Source: Paracoccus shanxieyensis
GTDB taxonomy: Bacteria > Pseudomonadota > Alphaproteobacteria > Rhodobacterales > Rhodobacteraceae
Assembly (NCBI RefSeq): GCF_009711265.1
Contig: NZ_WMII01000004.1
Location: 186,001-250,000, forward strand
DNA length: 64,000 nt
Direction of reading: 5' to 3'
Under the pieces are notes generated by a model. The model was given only the letters and a program-made list of their open reading frames with translations, was not told the origin of the DNA and searched no databases. The translations under genes and the position numbers were made by a program. This document shows, piece by piece, positions 35,382 through 45,182 of this stretch. Positions within the stretch are counted from its first letter, which is position 1. Every line of letters starts with the position of its first letter.

Positions 35382-36511
35382 TATCGGGCCAGCAGCCTCT
35401 GGATCAGATCATGCGTGGCCCGCACCCGCGCCTCGTTCGGGTAGTTGCGATTGGCCAGCACAACGATGCCCAGATCCTCCGAGGGGATCAGCGCCACATA
35501 GCCGCCAAAGCCGTTGGTCGCGCCGGTCTTGTTCAGGATCACCCCCTGCGGCAGGCGCGGCGCGATCATCTGCATCGGCTGCGGCGACAGGATGAAATCC
35601 GTGCCGTTGCCCGCCACCATCGCCTGGGTCGCGGCGGGCCATGGATAGCTTTCCCAGATCATCGCCTGTGTGAAATATTCCGTGCGCCCCTGCCCCTGCT
35701 GCGTCCGCTGGATGGCGGCGCGCAACGCGGACGATCCGCCGTGCCCCAGTTGCAGGTCCAGAAGCTTCACCAAGTCGCGGGCGCTGGATTTGACGCCATA
35801 GGCCTCGGCATCCAGCACGCCGGGATTGACCCGGATCGCGGCGTCGGTCTTGCGGTCATAGCCCCATGCGTAATCGGGCATTCGCTGCGCCGGGACGGTG
35901 ATCCAGCTGTCGGTCAGCCCCATGGCCGGGAACAGCACCTGCTGGGCCGCGTCGGCATAGGGCATCTCGAAGGCCTGCGCGGTCACATGACCCAGCAGAC
36001 CGATGCTGACATTGGAATAGCTGCGCGCACCGGGCTGCGGCGGCGTCCAACCGGCCAGCCAGGCGATCACGTCCTCCGTGCTGCCCGCCGCGTCTGGCAC
36101 CTGCAAGGGCATCCCGCCCGAGTGATGCGTGGCCAGATCCATCAGCGTCAGCGCGCCCGCCGGGGTCTTGTCCAGTTGCGGCAGATGCGTGGCCAGCGGC
36201 GCGTCCAGCGACAGCTTGCCGCGCTCTTCGGCCAGTGCCGCCAGCGTCACGGTGAAGATCTTGCTGATCGAGCCCAGCTCGAACAGCGTATCGGGCGTCA
36301 CCTCGCGCCCGTCCTGCCGCGAGGCAAGCCCGGTGGTGTAAAAGCTGTGGCGGCCGTGATGCGTGACACCGACGACAAGGCCGGGGATGTCGTGCCGGGC
36401 GATGGCCTCGCGGAAGGCGGCCTCGGCGGCGGGGGCCAGATCCTGCGCCAGCCCCGGCCCGGCGGCGGTCAGCGAAAGGGCCAATGCCCCGGCAAATCGT
36501 GTCGTCATCAT
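35381..36511 (-). CDS. ampC: Class C (AmpC-type) serine beta-lactamase
   Basis: The protein has 376 residues, as in enterobacterial AmpC, with a signal peptide ending near residue 22. All catalytic motifs are present: Ser81-Ile-Ser-Lys84 in FELGSISKIFT, Tyr165-Ser-Asn167 in YSNVSIGLLG, and Lys328-Thr-Gly330 in NKTGATNGFGGYVA. GGMPLQVPD matches the AmpC loop with its Gln. The closeness to true AmpC, including ANRNYPNEAR near the end, favours a beta-lactamase over a general esterase or peptidase of the same fold. No ampR regulator is adjacent, so expression may be constitutive. Confidence 0.92.
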   Translation of the reverse strand: MMTTRFAGALALSLTAAGPGLAQDLAPAAEAAFREAIARHDIPGLVVGVTHHGRHSFYTTGLASRQDGREVTPDTLFELGSISKIFTVTLAALAEERGKLSLDAPLATHLPQLDKTPAGALTLMDLATHHSGGMPLQVPDAAGSTEDVIAWLAGWTPPQPGARSYSNVSIGLLGHVTAQAFEMPYADAAQQVLFPAMGLTDSWITVPAQRMPDYAWGYDRKTDAAIRVNPGVLDAEAYGVKSSARDLVKLLDLQLGHGGSSALRAAIQRTQQGQGRTEYFTQAMIWESYPWPAATQAMVAGNGTDFILSPQPMQMIAPRLPQGVILNKTGATNGFGGYVALIPSEDLGIVVLANRNYPNEARVRATHDLIQRLLAR

Positions 36512-36570
36512 CCTGCCCCGTTTCTGATTATGCGCCTTGTTACCGCAAGGCGGCCTTTGGGGAAACCGCA

Positions 36571-36603
36571 GGAAAAAGGGCCGCCTGTGCGGGCGGCCCT
36601 TCC
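36571..36603 (-). terminator. Rho-independent terminator of ndk
   Basis: On the minus strand GGGCCGCC and GGCGGCCC pair around a short loop and are followed by TTTTTCC. It lies 23 bases after the ndk stop. Confidence 0.8.
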
Positions 36604-36625
36604 GGTCAGTCTTGGGACGGCGAAA

Positions 36626-37048
36626 TCAGCCGACCAGTTCAAGACCCGAGAAGAAGAAGGCGATCTCGCGCGCGGCAGCTTCCGGGCTGTCCGAGCCGTG
36701 GACCGAGTTTTCGCCGACCGACAGGGCGAATTCCTTGCGGATGGTGCCCGCGTCGGCATTGGCCGGGTTGGTCGCGCCCATGACTTCGCGGTTTTTCAGG
36801 ATGGCGCCTTCACCTTCCAGAACCTGCACGACGACCGGCTGCGACACCATGAATTCGGTCAGTTCGCCAAAGAAGGGGCGTTCCTTGTGCTCGGCATAGA
36901 ATTGGCCGGCTTGGGCAAGGGTCAGCTGGATGCGCTTTTGCGCGACGATGCGCAGGCCGGCATCCTCGAACTTGGCGTTGATCTTGCCGGTCAGGTTGCG
37001 CTTGGTGGCGTCGGGTTTGATGATCGAAAGCGTGCGCTCGGTGGCCAT
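36626..37048 (-). CDS. ndk: Nucleoside diphosphate kinase
   Basis: The protein has 140 residues and balances nucleoside triphosphate pools. It begins [16 protein letters not shown] and contains the catalytic His in [11 protein letters not shown]. The ATG at 37048 is favoured by homology and a nearby GGA. It is a single-gene unit, divergent from the ABC-F gene with about 130 bases between. Confidence 0.97.
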   Translation of the reverse strand: MATERTLSIIKPDATKRNLTGKINAKFEDAGLRIVAQKRIQLTLAQAGQFYAEHKERPFFGELTEFMVSQPVVVQVLEGEGAILKNREVMGATNPANADAGTIRKEFALSVGENSVHGSDSPEAAAREIAFFFSGLELVG

Positions 37049-37177
37049 GATGCTGTCCTTTTCCGCGTCCCGAACCCCATGGTACGGGAATCCGCGCCCC
37101 GTTAGCATGGGGCAGCCGCAAAGAAAAGCGGCAGCGGCATTGACGCCCGGCGCGCCTTGCGCCATGCGGGGGCCATC

Positions 37178-39022
37178 ATGCTGCGCATCGACGACATATC
37201 TTATTCCATTGCGGGCCGCCCGCTGTTTGAACACGCCTCGGCCTCGATCCCCGAAGGCCACAAGATCGGCTTTGTCGGCCCGAACGGCGCAGGCAAGACC
37301 ACGCTGTTCAAGCTGATCCGGGGCGAGCTTGGCCTTGACGGCGGCGAAATCAGCCTGCCCAGCCGCGCCCGCATCGGCGGCGTCCGGCAGGAAGCGGCGG
37401 GCAACGCGGTCAGCGTTCTGGACACCGTGCTGGCCGCCGATGAGGAACGCGCCGCCTTGATGGCCGAATCCGAGACGGCCACCGATCCCACCCGCATCGC
37501 CGAGATCCAGACCCGGCTGGCCGATATCGACGCATGGTCCGCCGAGGCCCGCGCCGCCACCATCCTGCGGGGTCTGGGCTTTTCGACGCAGGATCAGGCC
37601 CGACCGACCAGCGATTATTCCGGGGGCTGGCGGATGCGTGTGGCGCTGGCGGGCGTGCTGTTTTCGCAGCCCGATGTGCTGCTGCTGGACGAACCGACCA
37701 ACTATCTGGATCTGGAAGGCGCGCTGTGGCTGGAAAGCTATCTGCAGCGCTATCCGCATACCGTTATCGTCATCAGCCACGACCGCGATCTGCTGAACCG
37801 CGCCGTGGGTCATATCCTGCATCTGGAAGACCGCAAGCTGACGCTTTACACCGGCGGCTATGACACCTTTGCCCGCACACGCGCCGAAAAGCGGGCGCTG
37901 CAAGCCGCCGAGGCCAAGAAGCAGGAGGCCCGGCGCGCGCATCTGCAAAGCTTTGTCGACCGTTTCCGCGCCAAGGCCAGCAAGGCCGTTCAGGCACAGG
38001 CCCGCGTCAAGATGCTGGCCAAGATGGAGCCGATCACCGCCCCAGAAGAGGCCAAGTTCCACCGCTTCACCTTCCCGCAGCCCGATCAACTGTCGCCGCC
38101 CATCATCTCGCTGGACGGGCTGTCGGTCGGCTATGACGGGCGGGCGGTGCTGAACCGGCTGAACCTGCGCATCGATCAGGACGACCGCATCGCGCTTCTG
38201 GGCCGCAACGGTCAGGGCAAATCGACGCTTTCGAAGTTGCTGGCCGACCGGCTGGAGCCGATGGAAGGGCGCATCAACCGCTCGGGCAAGCTGCGCATCG
38301 GCTATTTCGCGCAGCATCAGGTCGATGAGCTGGAACTGGACGAAACGCCGCTGGCCCATGTCCGCCGTCTGCGCCCGAACGAAGCGCCGCCCCGGTTGCG
38401 GGCGCGGCTGGCCGGGTTCGGGCTGATGGAGGCGCAGGCCGAAACCAGGGTCGGCCAGCTTTCGGGCGGGCAGAAGGCACGGCTGTCCTTGCTGCTGGCG
38501 ACCATCGACGCGCCGCATCTGCTGATCCTCGACGAGCCGACGAACCACCTTGATATCGAAAGCCGCGAGGCGCTGACCGAGGCGCTGAACGACTATACCG
38601 GCGCCGTGGTGCTGGTCAGCCACGACATGCACCTGCTGTCGCTGGTGGCCGACCGGCTGTGGCTGGTCGATCAGGGCGCGGTCGAACCGTGGCAGGGCGA
38701 TCTGGACGATTACCGCCGGATGCTGCTGAGCGGTGACGAAAAGCCCGCGGCCAAGCCGGAAAAGCCGGCGGTCAAGAAGCCCTCGCGCGATCAGATCCTT
38801 GAGCTGCGGGCCGATGCCCGTCGCGCCGAGGAACGCATCGAGAAGCTGACCGAGATGCTGAAAAAGCTGGACGCGATCATGGCGGACCCGGACACCTACG
38901 ACGACCCCGACCGCGTGCGCGCCTACGGCCGCAAACATGCCGAGGCGACCGAGGCGATGGGACGTGCCGAAAGCCTGTGGATGGCGGCGCTGGAAAAGCT
39001 GGACGCGGCCGAGCGCGCCTGA
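37178..39022 (+). CDS. ABC-F family ATPase (YheS/Uup-like)
   Basis: The protein has 614 residues with two ATP-binding cassettes and no membrane segment. Walker A motifs are GPNGAGKTT and GRNGQGKST, signatures [10 protein letters not shown] and [10 protein letters not shown], and Walker B motifs [11 protein letters not shown] and [11 protein letters not shown]. The inter-domain linker (about 235-290) is charged and helical, as in factors that enter the ribosomal E site. A C-terminal coiled coil follows residue 540. Such proteins modulate translation rather than transport. I chose the ATG at 37178 by homology. Confidence 0.93.
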   Translation: MLRIDDISYSIAGRPLFEHASASIPEGHKIGFVGPNGAGKTTLFKLIRGELGLDGGEISLPSRARIGGVRQEAAGNAVSVLDTVLAADEERAALMAESETATDPTRIAEIQTRLADIDAWSAEARAATILRGLGFSTQDQARPTSDYSGGWRMRVALAGVLFSQPDVLLLDEPTNYLDLEGALWLESYLQRYPHTVIVISHDRDLLNRAVGHILHLEDRKLTLYTGGYDTFARTRAEKRALQAAEAKKQEARRAHLQSFVDRFRAKASKAVQAQARVKMLAKMEPITAPEEAKFHRFTFPQPDQLSPPIISLDGLSVGYDGRAVLNRLNLRIDQDDRIALLGRNGQGKSTLSKLLADRLEPMEGRINRSGKLRIGYFAQHQVDELELDETPLAHVRRLRPNEAPPRLRARLAGFGLMEAQAETRVGQLSGGQKARLSLLLATIDAPHLLILDEPTNHLDIESREALTEALNDYTGAVVLVSHDMHLLSLVADRLWLVDQGAVEPWQGDLDDYRRMLLSGDEKPAAKPEKPAVKKPSRDQILELRADARRAEERIEKLTEMLKKLDAIMADPDTYDDPDRVRAYGRKHAEATEAMGRAESLWMAALEKLDAAERA

Positions 39023-39125
39023 AAGCCACAGCTACAGCTTTTTGATGCGCGATATGTCATTGTTGGGTTGCCGCACAGCAGCGAATCGCCCATTGGTCGA
39101 AGCCAGATATTAAGTGGATCCCCTG

Positions 39126-39869
39126 ATGCCCCGACTGCTTGCCCTTGCGCTGATCTCATCGTCCCTGCTGGCCGCGCCCGCCATGGCGCAGTCGTTCATG
39201 GACGTGGATCAGGTGACGCTGGATGCGGGTCTGGGCATGAGCTACAGCCCGGAATACATGGGGTCGGGCGACAATGACGCCTCGCCCTGGTTCATCCTGA
39301 AAAACATCACGCTGGGCACGCCCGAGGGCGAGAAGCAGGGCTTCTCGATCACGCCGTCGCTGCGCTATATGGGCGAACGCGACAGTGGCGACTATGACCG
39401 TCTGACCGGGCTCGACAATATCGACGCGGCGGGCGAGGTCGGCTTGCGGCTGAACTATGTGACCGGCCCGTTCAGCAGCTATGGCACGATCCGCAAAGGC
39501 TTTGGCGGGCATGAGGGCGTGGCCGGTGAAATCGGCACCCGCTATCGCTACCAGCCCAATGACAAGCTGACCCTGTGGACCGGGGCCGAGCTGCAACTGG
39601 GCGATGACAAATTCACCGGCACCTATTTCGGCATCACCGATTCCGAGGCGCTGACCAGCAATTTCGCGGCCTATGATCCCGAAGGCGGTGCCTATGCCGC
39701 CAATCTGTCGGTCGAGGCGCGCTATATGCTGACGCCGAAAACCTCGGTCATGGGCAAGGTGACCTATGGTCGTCTGCTGGGCGATGCCGCAGACAGCCCG
39801 ATCGTCGAGGACAAGAACCAGCCCTCGATCAGCATCGGTGTCGCACGCCAGCTGAATTTCCGCTTCTGA
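39126..39869 (+). CDS. MipA/OmpV-family outer membrane protein
   Basis: The protein has 247 residues with a signal peptide ending at AMAQ near residue 22. The mature part alternates in the manner of a beta-barrel and ends in Phe (QLNFRF), a BAM-recognition end. LDAGLGMSYSPEYMGS is the MipA/OmpV N-terminal signature. In E. coli MipA links murein synthase and hydrolase; here the role is unknown. I preferred the ATG at 39126 over one at 39114. Confidence 0.88.
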   Translation: MPRLLALALISSSLLAAPAMAQSFMDVDQVTLDAGLGMSYSPEYMGSGDNDASPWFILKNITLGTPEGEKQGFSITPSLRYMGERDSGDYDRLTGLDNIDAAGEVGLRLNYVTGPFSSYGTIRKGFGGHEGVAGEIGTRYRYQPNDKLTLWTGAELQLGDDKFTGTYFGITDSEALTSNFAAYDPEGGAYAANLSVEARYMLTPKTSVMGKVTYGRLLGDAADSPIVEDKNQPSISIGVARQLNFRF

Positions 39870-39957
39870 CCCGGCAGGACCGCGCCCGCAGGTTGCGGTC
39901 TGGACCCTGACGGGCGACGGTCCTATATATGCGTCAAGCATCTACAGGACTCCACGC

Positions 39958-40317
39958 ATGAGCACCGAGAATTTGCAGGAAGGCGATCCGCTGATCGCGC
40001 CCTCCACGACTGAACATCCGCTTTACGACAATGTCGTGGAAGCGTGCCGCACGGTCTATGACCCGGAAATCCCGGTCAACATCTTTGACCTTGGCCTGAT
40101 CTACACCATCGCCATCGACCCGGAAAACGCCGTGCGCGTGGTCATGACGCTGACCGCGCCGGGCTGCCCCGTCGCAGGCGAGATGCCCGGCTGGGTGGCG
40201 GATGCCGTCGAGGCCGTTCCCGGCATCAAGCAGGTCGATGTCGAGATGACCTTTCAGCCGCAATGGGGCATGGACATGATGTCCGAAGAGGCCCGACTGG
40301 AGCTTGGGTTCATTTGA
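39958..40317 (+). CDS. SufT-like iron-sulfur cluster assembly protein (MIP18/DUF59)
   Basis: The protein has 119 residues. The DUF59 core reads [18 protein letters not shown], then [20 protein letters not shown] with the conserved Cys. Proteins of this kind help mature Fe-S enzymes and in many bacteria lie in the suf operon as SufT; here no other suf gene is nearby. The stop overlaps a TTG that probably starts the next gene. Confidence 0.88.
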   Translation: MSTENLQEGDPLIAPSTTEHPLYDNVVEACRTVYDPEIPVNIFDLGLIYTIAIDPENAVRVVMTLTAPGCPVAGEMPGWVADAVEAVPGIKQVDVEMTFQPQWGMDMMSEEARLELGFI

Positions 40318-40862
40318 CCGCACGCGAAGATATGCTGGCCGGGCGGCCCTATGCCCCCGGCGACGGAGAACTGGTCGCCATGCGCAGGACCGCTCAGGGC
40401 CTGATGCGCGACTACAATGCCACGATCATCGGCGACAAGACCCGCGCCCGCCTGCTGACGCAGATGCTGGGCACATGGAACGGCACGGTGGTGCGCGTGC
40501 CCTTCCATGTCGATTACGGCAAGCACATTCATTTCGGCCCGGATTGCTTTGTCAATTTCGGCTGCTTCTTCATGGATATCTGCGAAATCAGGATCGGCGC
40601 GCGTTGCCAGTTCGGCACCGGCGTGCAGCTTCTGACCGAGGATCGCCCGCGCGATGCCAAGGAACGCGCGGCAGGCGTCGAATGGGGCAAGCCCATCACC
40701 ATCGGCGATGATGTATGGGTCGGCGGCGGCGCGATCATTCTGCCCGGCGTGACCGTCGGCGATGGCGCGATCATCGGCGCGGGGGCCATCGTCACGCGCG
40801 ACGTGCCCGCAGGGGCCACGGTCGTCGGCAACCCCGCCCGCCCGATGCCAGCCAAAGGCTAA
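40314..40862 (+). CDS. Maltose/nodulation-type O-acetyltransferase (hexapeptide repeat)
   Basis: The protein has about 182 residues. After an N-terminal helical part ([13 protein letters not shown]) it shows left-handed beta-helix repeats with [24 protein letters not shown] and ends GNPARPM, as in Maa and NodL. It probably acetylates a sugar hydroxyl with acetyl-CoA. I chose the TTG at 40314, which overlaps the sufT-like stop as TTGA; an ATG at 40332 is an alternative that trims six residues. The acceptor is unknown. Confidence 0.88.
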   Translation: MTAREDMLAGRPYAPGDGELVAMRRTAQGLMRDYNATIIGDKTRARLLTQMLGTWNGTVVRVPFHVDYGKHIHFGPDCFVNFGCFFMDICEIRIGARCQFGTGVQLLTEDRPRDAKERAAGVEWGKPITIGDDVWVGGGAIILPGVTVGDGAIIGAGAIVTRDVPAGATVVGNPARPMPAKG

Positions 40863-41425
40863 CGCAGGATCCTGTGCCCGCTTGCGCCGATATGGTGCAG
40901 CGCGCCCTGTGTCATCTGGATCTGGTCCATCTGCGCGGCGGAACGTTTGGTCGCGACGGCAATCAGCATGCGCAGCGTCATGCCATGCGTCACGATGATC
41001 GCCGGGCCGCGCAGATCGGTCAGGAAATCGCGCACCCGCGCCTCCAGCGCCGCGAACCCCTCGCCCTTGGGGGCGCGGTCATACCATGCGATGCCGCCAT
41101 CGGCGAAAAGCTGTGGGTGATCCGCGCGCAGCATGGCCTCGGTCGCGCCGGTGAAATCGCCGATATCGATCTCGTGCAGGCGGGCGTCCTGAAGAAAGGG
41201 CCTCGGCCCAAAGACGATGCGCGCCGTTGCCACCGCCCGCCCCGCCGGACTGCTGAACCGCGCCATCTGCGCAGGCAACCGGGCGACCAGTTCGGCCTGC
41301 CGCGTGGCTTGCGCATGGCCCAGATCGGTCAGGGCCGAATCCAGCCTGCCCTGCAGCCGCCCCAGCCGGTTCCATTCGGTCTGGCCGTGACGCAGCAGGT
41401 AAAGGTCCGGCAGGTTCAGACCCAT
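40859..41425 (-). CDS. Histidine phosphatase family protein (phosphoglycerate mutase-like)
   Basis: The protein has 188 residues. [12 protein letters not shown] holds the phosphorylated His, [14 protein letters not shown] the second active-site region and [11 protein letters not shown] the second His. The family includes cofactor-dependent mutases and small-molecule phosphatases, and the substrate cannot be read. It starts ten bases before the hemF stop on the same strand, so it is probably the second gene of a hemF transcript. It converges with the acetyltransferase, overlapping by four bases. Confidence 0.9.
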   Translation of the reverse strand: MGLNLPDLYLLRHGQTEWNRLGRLQGRLDSALTDLGHAQATRQAELVARLPAQMARFSSPAGRAVATARIVFGPRPFLQDARLHEIDIGDFTGATEAMLRADHPQLFADGGIAWYDRAPKGEGFAALEARVRDFLTDLRGPAIIVTHGMTLRMLIAVATKRSAAQMDQIQMTQGALHHIGASGHRILR

Positions 41426-42300
41426 TTCGCCAGCGGCGGCAGGCTCATCAGCACGGCCTCGGCGTCATGGCCGGTCGCCAGACCGAATTTGGTGCCCCGG
41501 TCATAGACGAGGTTGTATTCCGCATAGAGCCCGCGATGGATCAACTGCGCCTCGCGGTCGGCATCGGTCCATGGCTGGTCCATGCGGCGACGGGCCAGGG
41601 GCAGGAAGGCGGGCAGAAACGCCTCGCCCACGGCATGGGTAAAGGCGAAATCGGCCTGCCAGTCGCCGGTGTTCAGATCGTCATAGAAGATCCCGCCGAC
41701 GCCCCGCGCGCGGCCGCGATGCGGGATAAAGAAATACTCATCCGCCCAGGCCTTGAAGCGGTCATAGTAATCAGGGCCGTGCGGATCGCAGGCCAGCCGC
41801 AGCGTATCGTGGAAATGTTGCGTATCTTCAGGCAGTTCAAGGCAAGGGTTCAGGTCGGTTCCACCGCCGAACCACCAGGCGCCGGGCGTCCAGAACATCC
41901 TTGTGTTCATATGCACCGCCGGGGCATAGGGGTTGCGCATATGCGCCACCAGACTGATCCCCGAGGCCCAGAACCGCGGATCATCCCCGATCCCCGGCAC
42001 GCCCCGCGCGGCCATCGCCTGCTGCGCGGCCAGCCCCAGCGTGCCATGCACCGCGGACCAGTTCACGCCGACCTTTTCAAAGACGCGCCCGCCGCGCATC
42101 ACCGACATCAGCCCGCCGCCGCCATCTTCGCCGCGCTGGGTCGGCTTCACCTCGAACCGTCCGGCGGGCAGATCGCGGGGGCCGTCATCCTCCAGCGCCT
42201 CGAATGCCGCAACGATGCGGTCGCGCAACGTCCTGAACCACGCCGCAGCCTGTTCACGTTCCGCCTGCATCTGCATGTCACCCGTCATAATCCCCATCAT
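41416..42300 (-). CDS. hemF: Oxygen-dependent coproporphyrinogen III oxidase
   Basis: The protein has 294 residues and converts coproporphyrinogen III to protoporphyrinogen IX with oxygen. Family signatures are RGEDGGGGLMSVMRGGRVFEK (trimmed), NPYAPAVHMNTR, WFGGGTDLNP and GRARGVGGIFYDDL. Several in-frame ATGs begin the gene (42300, 42297, 42288); the one at 42288 is at better distance from GGGGAG, so the exact start is uncertain by four residues. It is divergent from a lipoprotein gene. Confidence 0.95.
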   Translation of the reverse strand: MMGIMTGDMQMQAEREQAAAWFRTLRDRIVAAFEALEDDGPRDLPAGRFEVKPTQRGEDGGGGLMSVMRGGRVFEKVGVNWSAVHGTLGLAAQQAMAARGVPGIGDDPRFWASGISLVAHMRNPYAPAVHMNTRMFWTPGAWWFGGGTDLNPCLELPEDTQHFHDTLRLACDPHGPDYYDRFKAWADEYFFIPHRGRARGVGGIFYDDLNTGDWQADFAFTHAVGEAFLPAFLPLARRRMDQPWTDADREAQLIHRGLYAEYNLVYDRGTKFGLATGHDAEAVLMSLPPLAKWV

Positions 42301-42378
42301 GCTCCCCGGCCCTTTTCGTGATTTGCCCGCCGCTTGTGCCGGACATATGCTTGCCTGAAACAACTAGAGATCCGCACC

Positions 42379-42798
42379 ATGCCCCGCAACATCCTGATCG
42401 GACTTCTGCCTGTGCTTATTGTCGCAGCCTGCGGCACCCCGCAGGAGCGTTGCATCAGCCGCAACACCAGTGAATACCGCACCGTCGCAAGGCTTCTGGC
42501 CGAGGTCGAGGGCAATCTGGCGCGCGGATATGCGTGGGAAGAACGCCAGATCACCCGCACCGAATGGGATGACTGCCCCTATGTCGTGCGCGGCAAGGAT
42601 GGTGAGCGGCGGGTGCTGTATCGGTCCTGCCTGCGCGATGTCGTGGACACCGAACGGTATCGCGTGCCGATCGACCCCGCGGCCGAAACCCGCAAACGCG
42701 ACAACCTCGAGGCCCGCAAGACGGCGCTGTCACGCCCTGCGGCGCGCGCGGTCGATGCCTGCAAGGCCGCCTATCCCGAGGATGCCGCTCAAGGCTAA
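42379..42798 (+). CDS. Putative lipoprotein of unknown function
   Basis: The protein has 139 residues. The N terminus RNILIGLLPVLIVAACGTP is a lipoprotein signal with lipobox VAAC, so the protein is likely anchored by an acylated Cys. The mature part is charged, with Cys residues in QERCISRN, WDDCPYV and YRSCLRD that could form disulfides. I recognise no family, though similar short lipoproteins occur in Rhodobacterales. I chose the ATG at 42379. It converges with the SDR gene, overlapping by four bases. Confidence 0.7.
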   Translation: MPRNILIGLLPVLIVAACGTPQERCISRNTSEYRTVARLLAEVEGNLARGYAWEERQITRTEWDDCPYVVRGKDGERRVLYRSCLRDVVDTERYRVPIDPAAETRKRDNLEARKTALSRPAARAVDACKAAYPEDAAQG

Positions 42799-43607
42799 AA
42801 CGCCGCCGGAGCCACGGCATCGCCCAGACTGCGCCCGCCATCGACGCGCAGGATCTGGCCGGTCACAAAGGCTGCGCCGTCGCTGGCCAGATATTGCACC
42901 GTCGCACCCAGCTCATCCGCCCCGGCGATGCGCCCCAAGGGCGTCGCCGACACCAGCTTGTCGCGCAATTGCGGATCCTCGCGCAGGCTCATCTGCAACT
43001 GGTTCGACATGATCGAGCCGAAGGCCACACCATTCACCCGGATGCGCCGGGGGGCCAGCGCCATGGCCAGCGACCGCGTGGCCTGCGCCTGCGCCGCGCT
43101 GGCGATGGAATAGGCCAGCATCTGCGGCTGCGGCCGGTCAGCGGCCAGCGAGGTCAGATTGACGATGGCGCCGTTCTGCAGCGCTTCGTTTTCAGGATCG
43201 GCCTCGGCCTGGGCCACCATGCGTCTGGCGACCATCTGCGACAGTTTCAGCCCCGAGATCATGTTCTCGCGCAGCATGTCGCCCAGCAATTCATCATTGA
43301 CCGCCAGCGGGTCGCAGAACTGCACCATGCGATGCGCATTTACCAGAATGTCGATGCGGTCGAAGGCGTCGATCGTGGCCGAGACCAGATTGGCCAGCGT
43401 CAACTTCTGCCCCAGATCGCCCGCGAAGGCACGCACCGGCCCCTCGGTCCAGGCGGCACTGCCCAGTTCGGCCTCAAGCGCGGCTTCGTCGCTATCGGCA
43501 AAGACGACATGGGCGCCGGCCTCTTCCAGATGGCGGGCGATGGCCAGACCGATGCCTTTTGCGGCCCCCGTCACGATGGCGCTGCGGCCCTGCACGGAAA
43601 AGCTCAT
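42795..43607 (-). CDS. SDR-family protein lacking the catalytic lysine
   Basis: The protein has 270 residues with a Rossmann fold of the short-chain dehydrogenase family. The cofactor loop is TGAAKGIGLAI (13-23), and the catalytic Ser153 and Tyr166 have the standard 13-residue spacing. The residue four after Tyr166, normally the catalytic Lys, is Ser170 (YSIAS), and the usual Asn-Ala-Gly near 90 is Asn-Ala-His. The C-terminal GQILRVDGG is normal. It may be a weak or non-catalytic SDR, or use another proton relay. Its start overlaps the rsmC stop as ATGA. Confidence 0.85.
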   Translation of the reverse strand: MSFSVQGRSAIVTGAAKGIGLAIARHLEEAGAHVVFADSDEAALEAELGSAAWTEGPVRAFAGDLGQKLTLANLVSATIDAFDRIDILVNAHRMVQFCDPLAVNDELLGDMLRENMISGLKLSQMVARRMVAQAEADPENEALQNGAIVNLTSLAADRPQPQMLAYSIASAAQAQATRSLAMALAPRRIRVNGVAFGSIMSNQLQMSLREDPQLRDKLVSATPLGRIAGADELGATVQYLASDGAAFVTGQILRVDGGRSLGDAVAPAAF

Positions 43608-44623
43608 CTGCGGCGTCCTTTCGCAGCACCCGGCCGGGCAGCATTCCTGCGCGCGCCGGTCGCCGTCAGGATCTTGAAGCGGTTGTCGCCCCCCAGTTCC
43701 GATACATCTCCAAAATGGTCGCGCAGCACGGCCTCATAGGGTAGATGCCGGTTCGCAACCATCCACAGCCGCCCTGCCCCGGTCAAAAGACCGGCGGCGG
43801 CGCGGATGAAGGCCGCGCCCAGCTTGGGATCTGCGGTGCGGCCCTGATGGAATGGCGGGTTCATGATGACGCCGTTCACCGGCTCGGGCAGGCGGAAATC
43901 ACGGGCATCGGCCCAATGGAACTGGGCGCGCGGATCGGTCACGTTGCGGCGCGCGCAGTCCAGCGCCAAGGCGTCGGCCTCGACCAGATGCAGCGTGCCG
44001 ATGCCGGGATGTTTCAGGACCTCGGCCGACAGCCAGCCCCAGCCCGCGCCCAGATCGACCATGCGCGAGGGCAGCTTTTCCGGCAGATGCTGCAGCAGCG
44101 CGACCGAGCCGGGATCGGGACCATCGGCGGAAAACACGCCCGGCCGCGTCACGAAGCCGGGTGCCGCCTGAATTTCGCGGTCGGCCCAGTCGGCGGGCAG
44201 CCAGCCGGGCGCGCCGACGGTGACGCGGAAGATCTTGCCATGCGCGCGCGACTGCGGCTCATCGACCGTGGCCAGCCCGCGCATTTCCTTCAGGATCGCA
44301 TCGACGCCATCGGTCTTTTGCCCGTCGATCCAAAGCGCCGCGCCCGAGGGCAGACGTGACGCGGCATCGGAGATGCGGGCATGGGCCTCGGCCTTGGCAC
44401 GCGGCAGAAACACCAGCGCATGATCGAAATCGCCCGTGGCAGCGGTCGCGACATCAAAGCCGCGCGCCTTTAGCGCCGCGAATTCGGGATAATGCCGCTG
44501 CACGATCTGCATCTGCGCGGCGTCGAAATGGGACAAATCGCTGTCGGCATCTGCGCCCAGCACCAGCAAACGGCCAGCGGGCGGCGTATCGCCGAAAACG
44601 AGTTCCAGACGGGAACCAGCCAA
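43604..44623 (-). CDS. rsmC: Class I methyltransferase, RsmC-like (16S rRNA guanine-N2)
   Basis: The protein has 339 residues, close to the 343 of E. coli RsmC, which methylates G1207 of 16S rRNA. An N-terminal pseudo-methyltransferase half precedes the active one, with SRMVDLGAGWGWLSAEVL for AdoMet and VIMNPPFHQG as the N-methylation motif. I placed the start at a TTG (44623) just after the clpS stop because no ATG fits; an ATG at 44677 would lie within clpS. The specific target is inferred from architecture; RlmG is a close alternative. Confidence 0.82.
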   Translation of the reverse strand: MAGSRLELVFGDTPPAGRLLVLGADADSDLSHFDAAQMQIVQRHYPEFAALKARGFDVATAATGDFDHALVFLPRAKAEAHARISDAASRLPSGAALWIDGQKTDGVDAILKEMRGLATVDEPQSRAHGKIFRVTVGAPGWLPADWADREIQAAPGFVTRPGVFSADGPDPGSVALLQHLPEKLPSRMVDLGAGWGWLSAEVLKHPGIGTLHLVEADALALDCARRNVTDPRAQFHWADARDFRLPEPVNGVIMNPPFHQGRTADPKLGAAFIRAAAGLLTGAGRLWMVANRHLPYEAVLRDHFGDVSELGGDNRFKILTATGARRNAARPGAAKGRRR

Positions 44624-44627
44624 TTTT

Positions 44628-44942
44628 TTACTCTTTTTCCAGGGTGCATTGCAGCGGATGCTGCTGGCGGCGTGCAAGTTCCATCACCTGCGCCACCTTC
44701 GTTTCCGCAATCTCATGCGAGAAGACGCCGACCACGGCCACGCCTTTGCGGTGAACCGTCAGCATGATCTCGATCGCCTGCGCATGGGTCATCTTGAACA
44801 GGCGCTCAAGCACATGCACGACGAATTCCATCGGCGTGAAATCGTCGTTCAGCAGCAAGACCTTGTAAAGCGGCGGACGCTGGGTGCGCGGCTTGGTCTT
44901 GACCGCCAGATCGACATCCTCGCGATCATCGGGATTGGTCAT
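44628..44942 (-). CDS. clpS: ATP-dependent Clp protease adaptor ClpS
   Basis: The protein has 104 residues. It contains [20 protein letters not shown] and [18 protein letters not shown], the ClpS core that binds N-degron substrates and hands them to ClpAP. A short flexible N-terminal stretch precedes it. I chose the ATG at 44942; upstream in-frame extension is hydrophobic and unlike ClpS. clpA, often adjacent, is not seen. The rsmC start follows within a few bases. Confidence 0.94.
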   Translation of the reverse strand: MTNPDDREDVDLAVKTKPRTQRPPLYKVLLLNDDFTPMEFVVHVLERLFKMTHAQAIEIMLTVHRKGVAVVGVFSHEIAETKVAQVMELARRQQHPLQCTLEKE

Positions 44943-45182
44943 ATGCGGATCTGTCACGAGGCCTGCGGCGAATGGTTGCGATGGCAAGAATATAGGACTT
45001 TTCCATCGGGATGTAAGCCCTGCTTGCCACGCCGGATCGCGACCCAGCACAACCAATACGAGAAATAGGCGAAAATGCGGCAAAGTTAAGGTTTCCGTGT
45101 CGCCTGAGCCGTGATATTGTCGGTTTATTAACGAAGGGTCCGCATATTGAACGGATCCTCTGAGGCAGAAGAGACCGGGACA

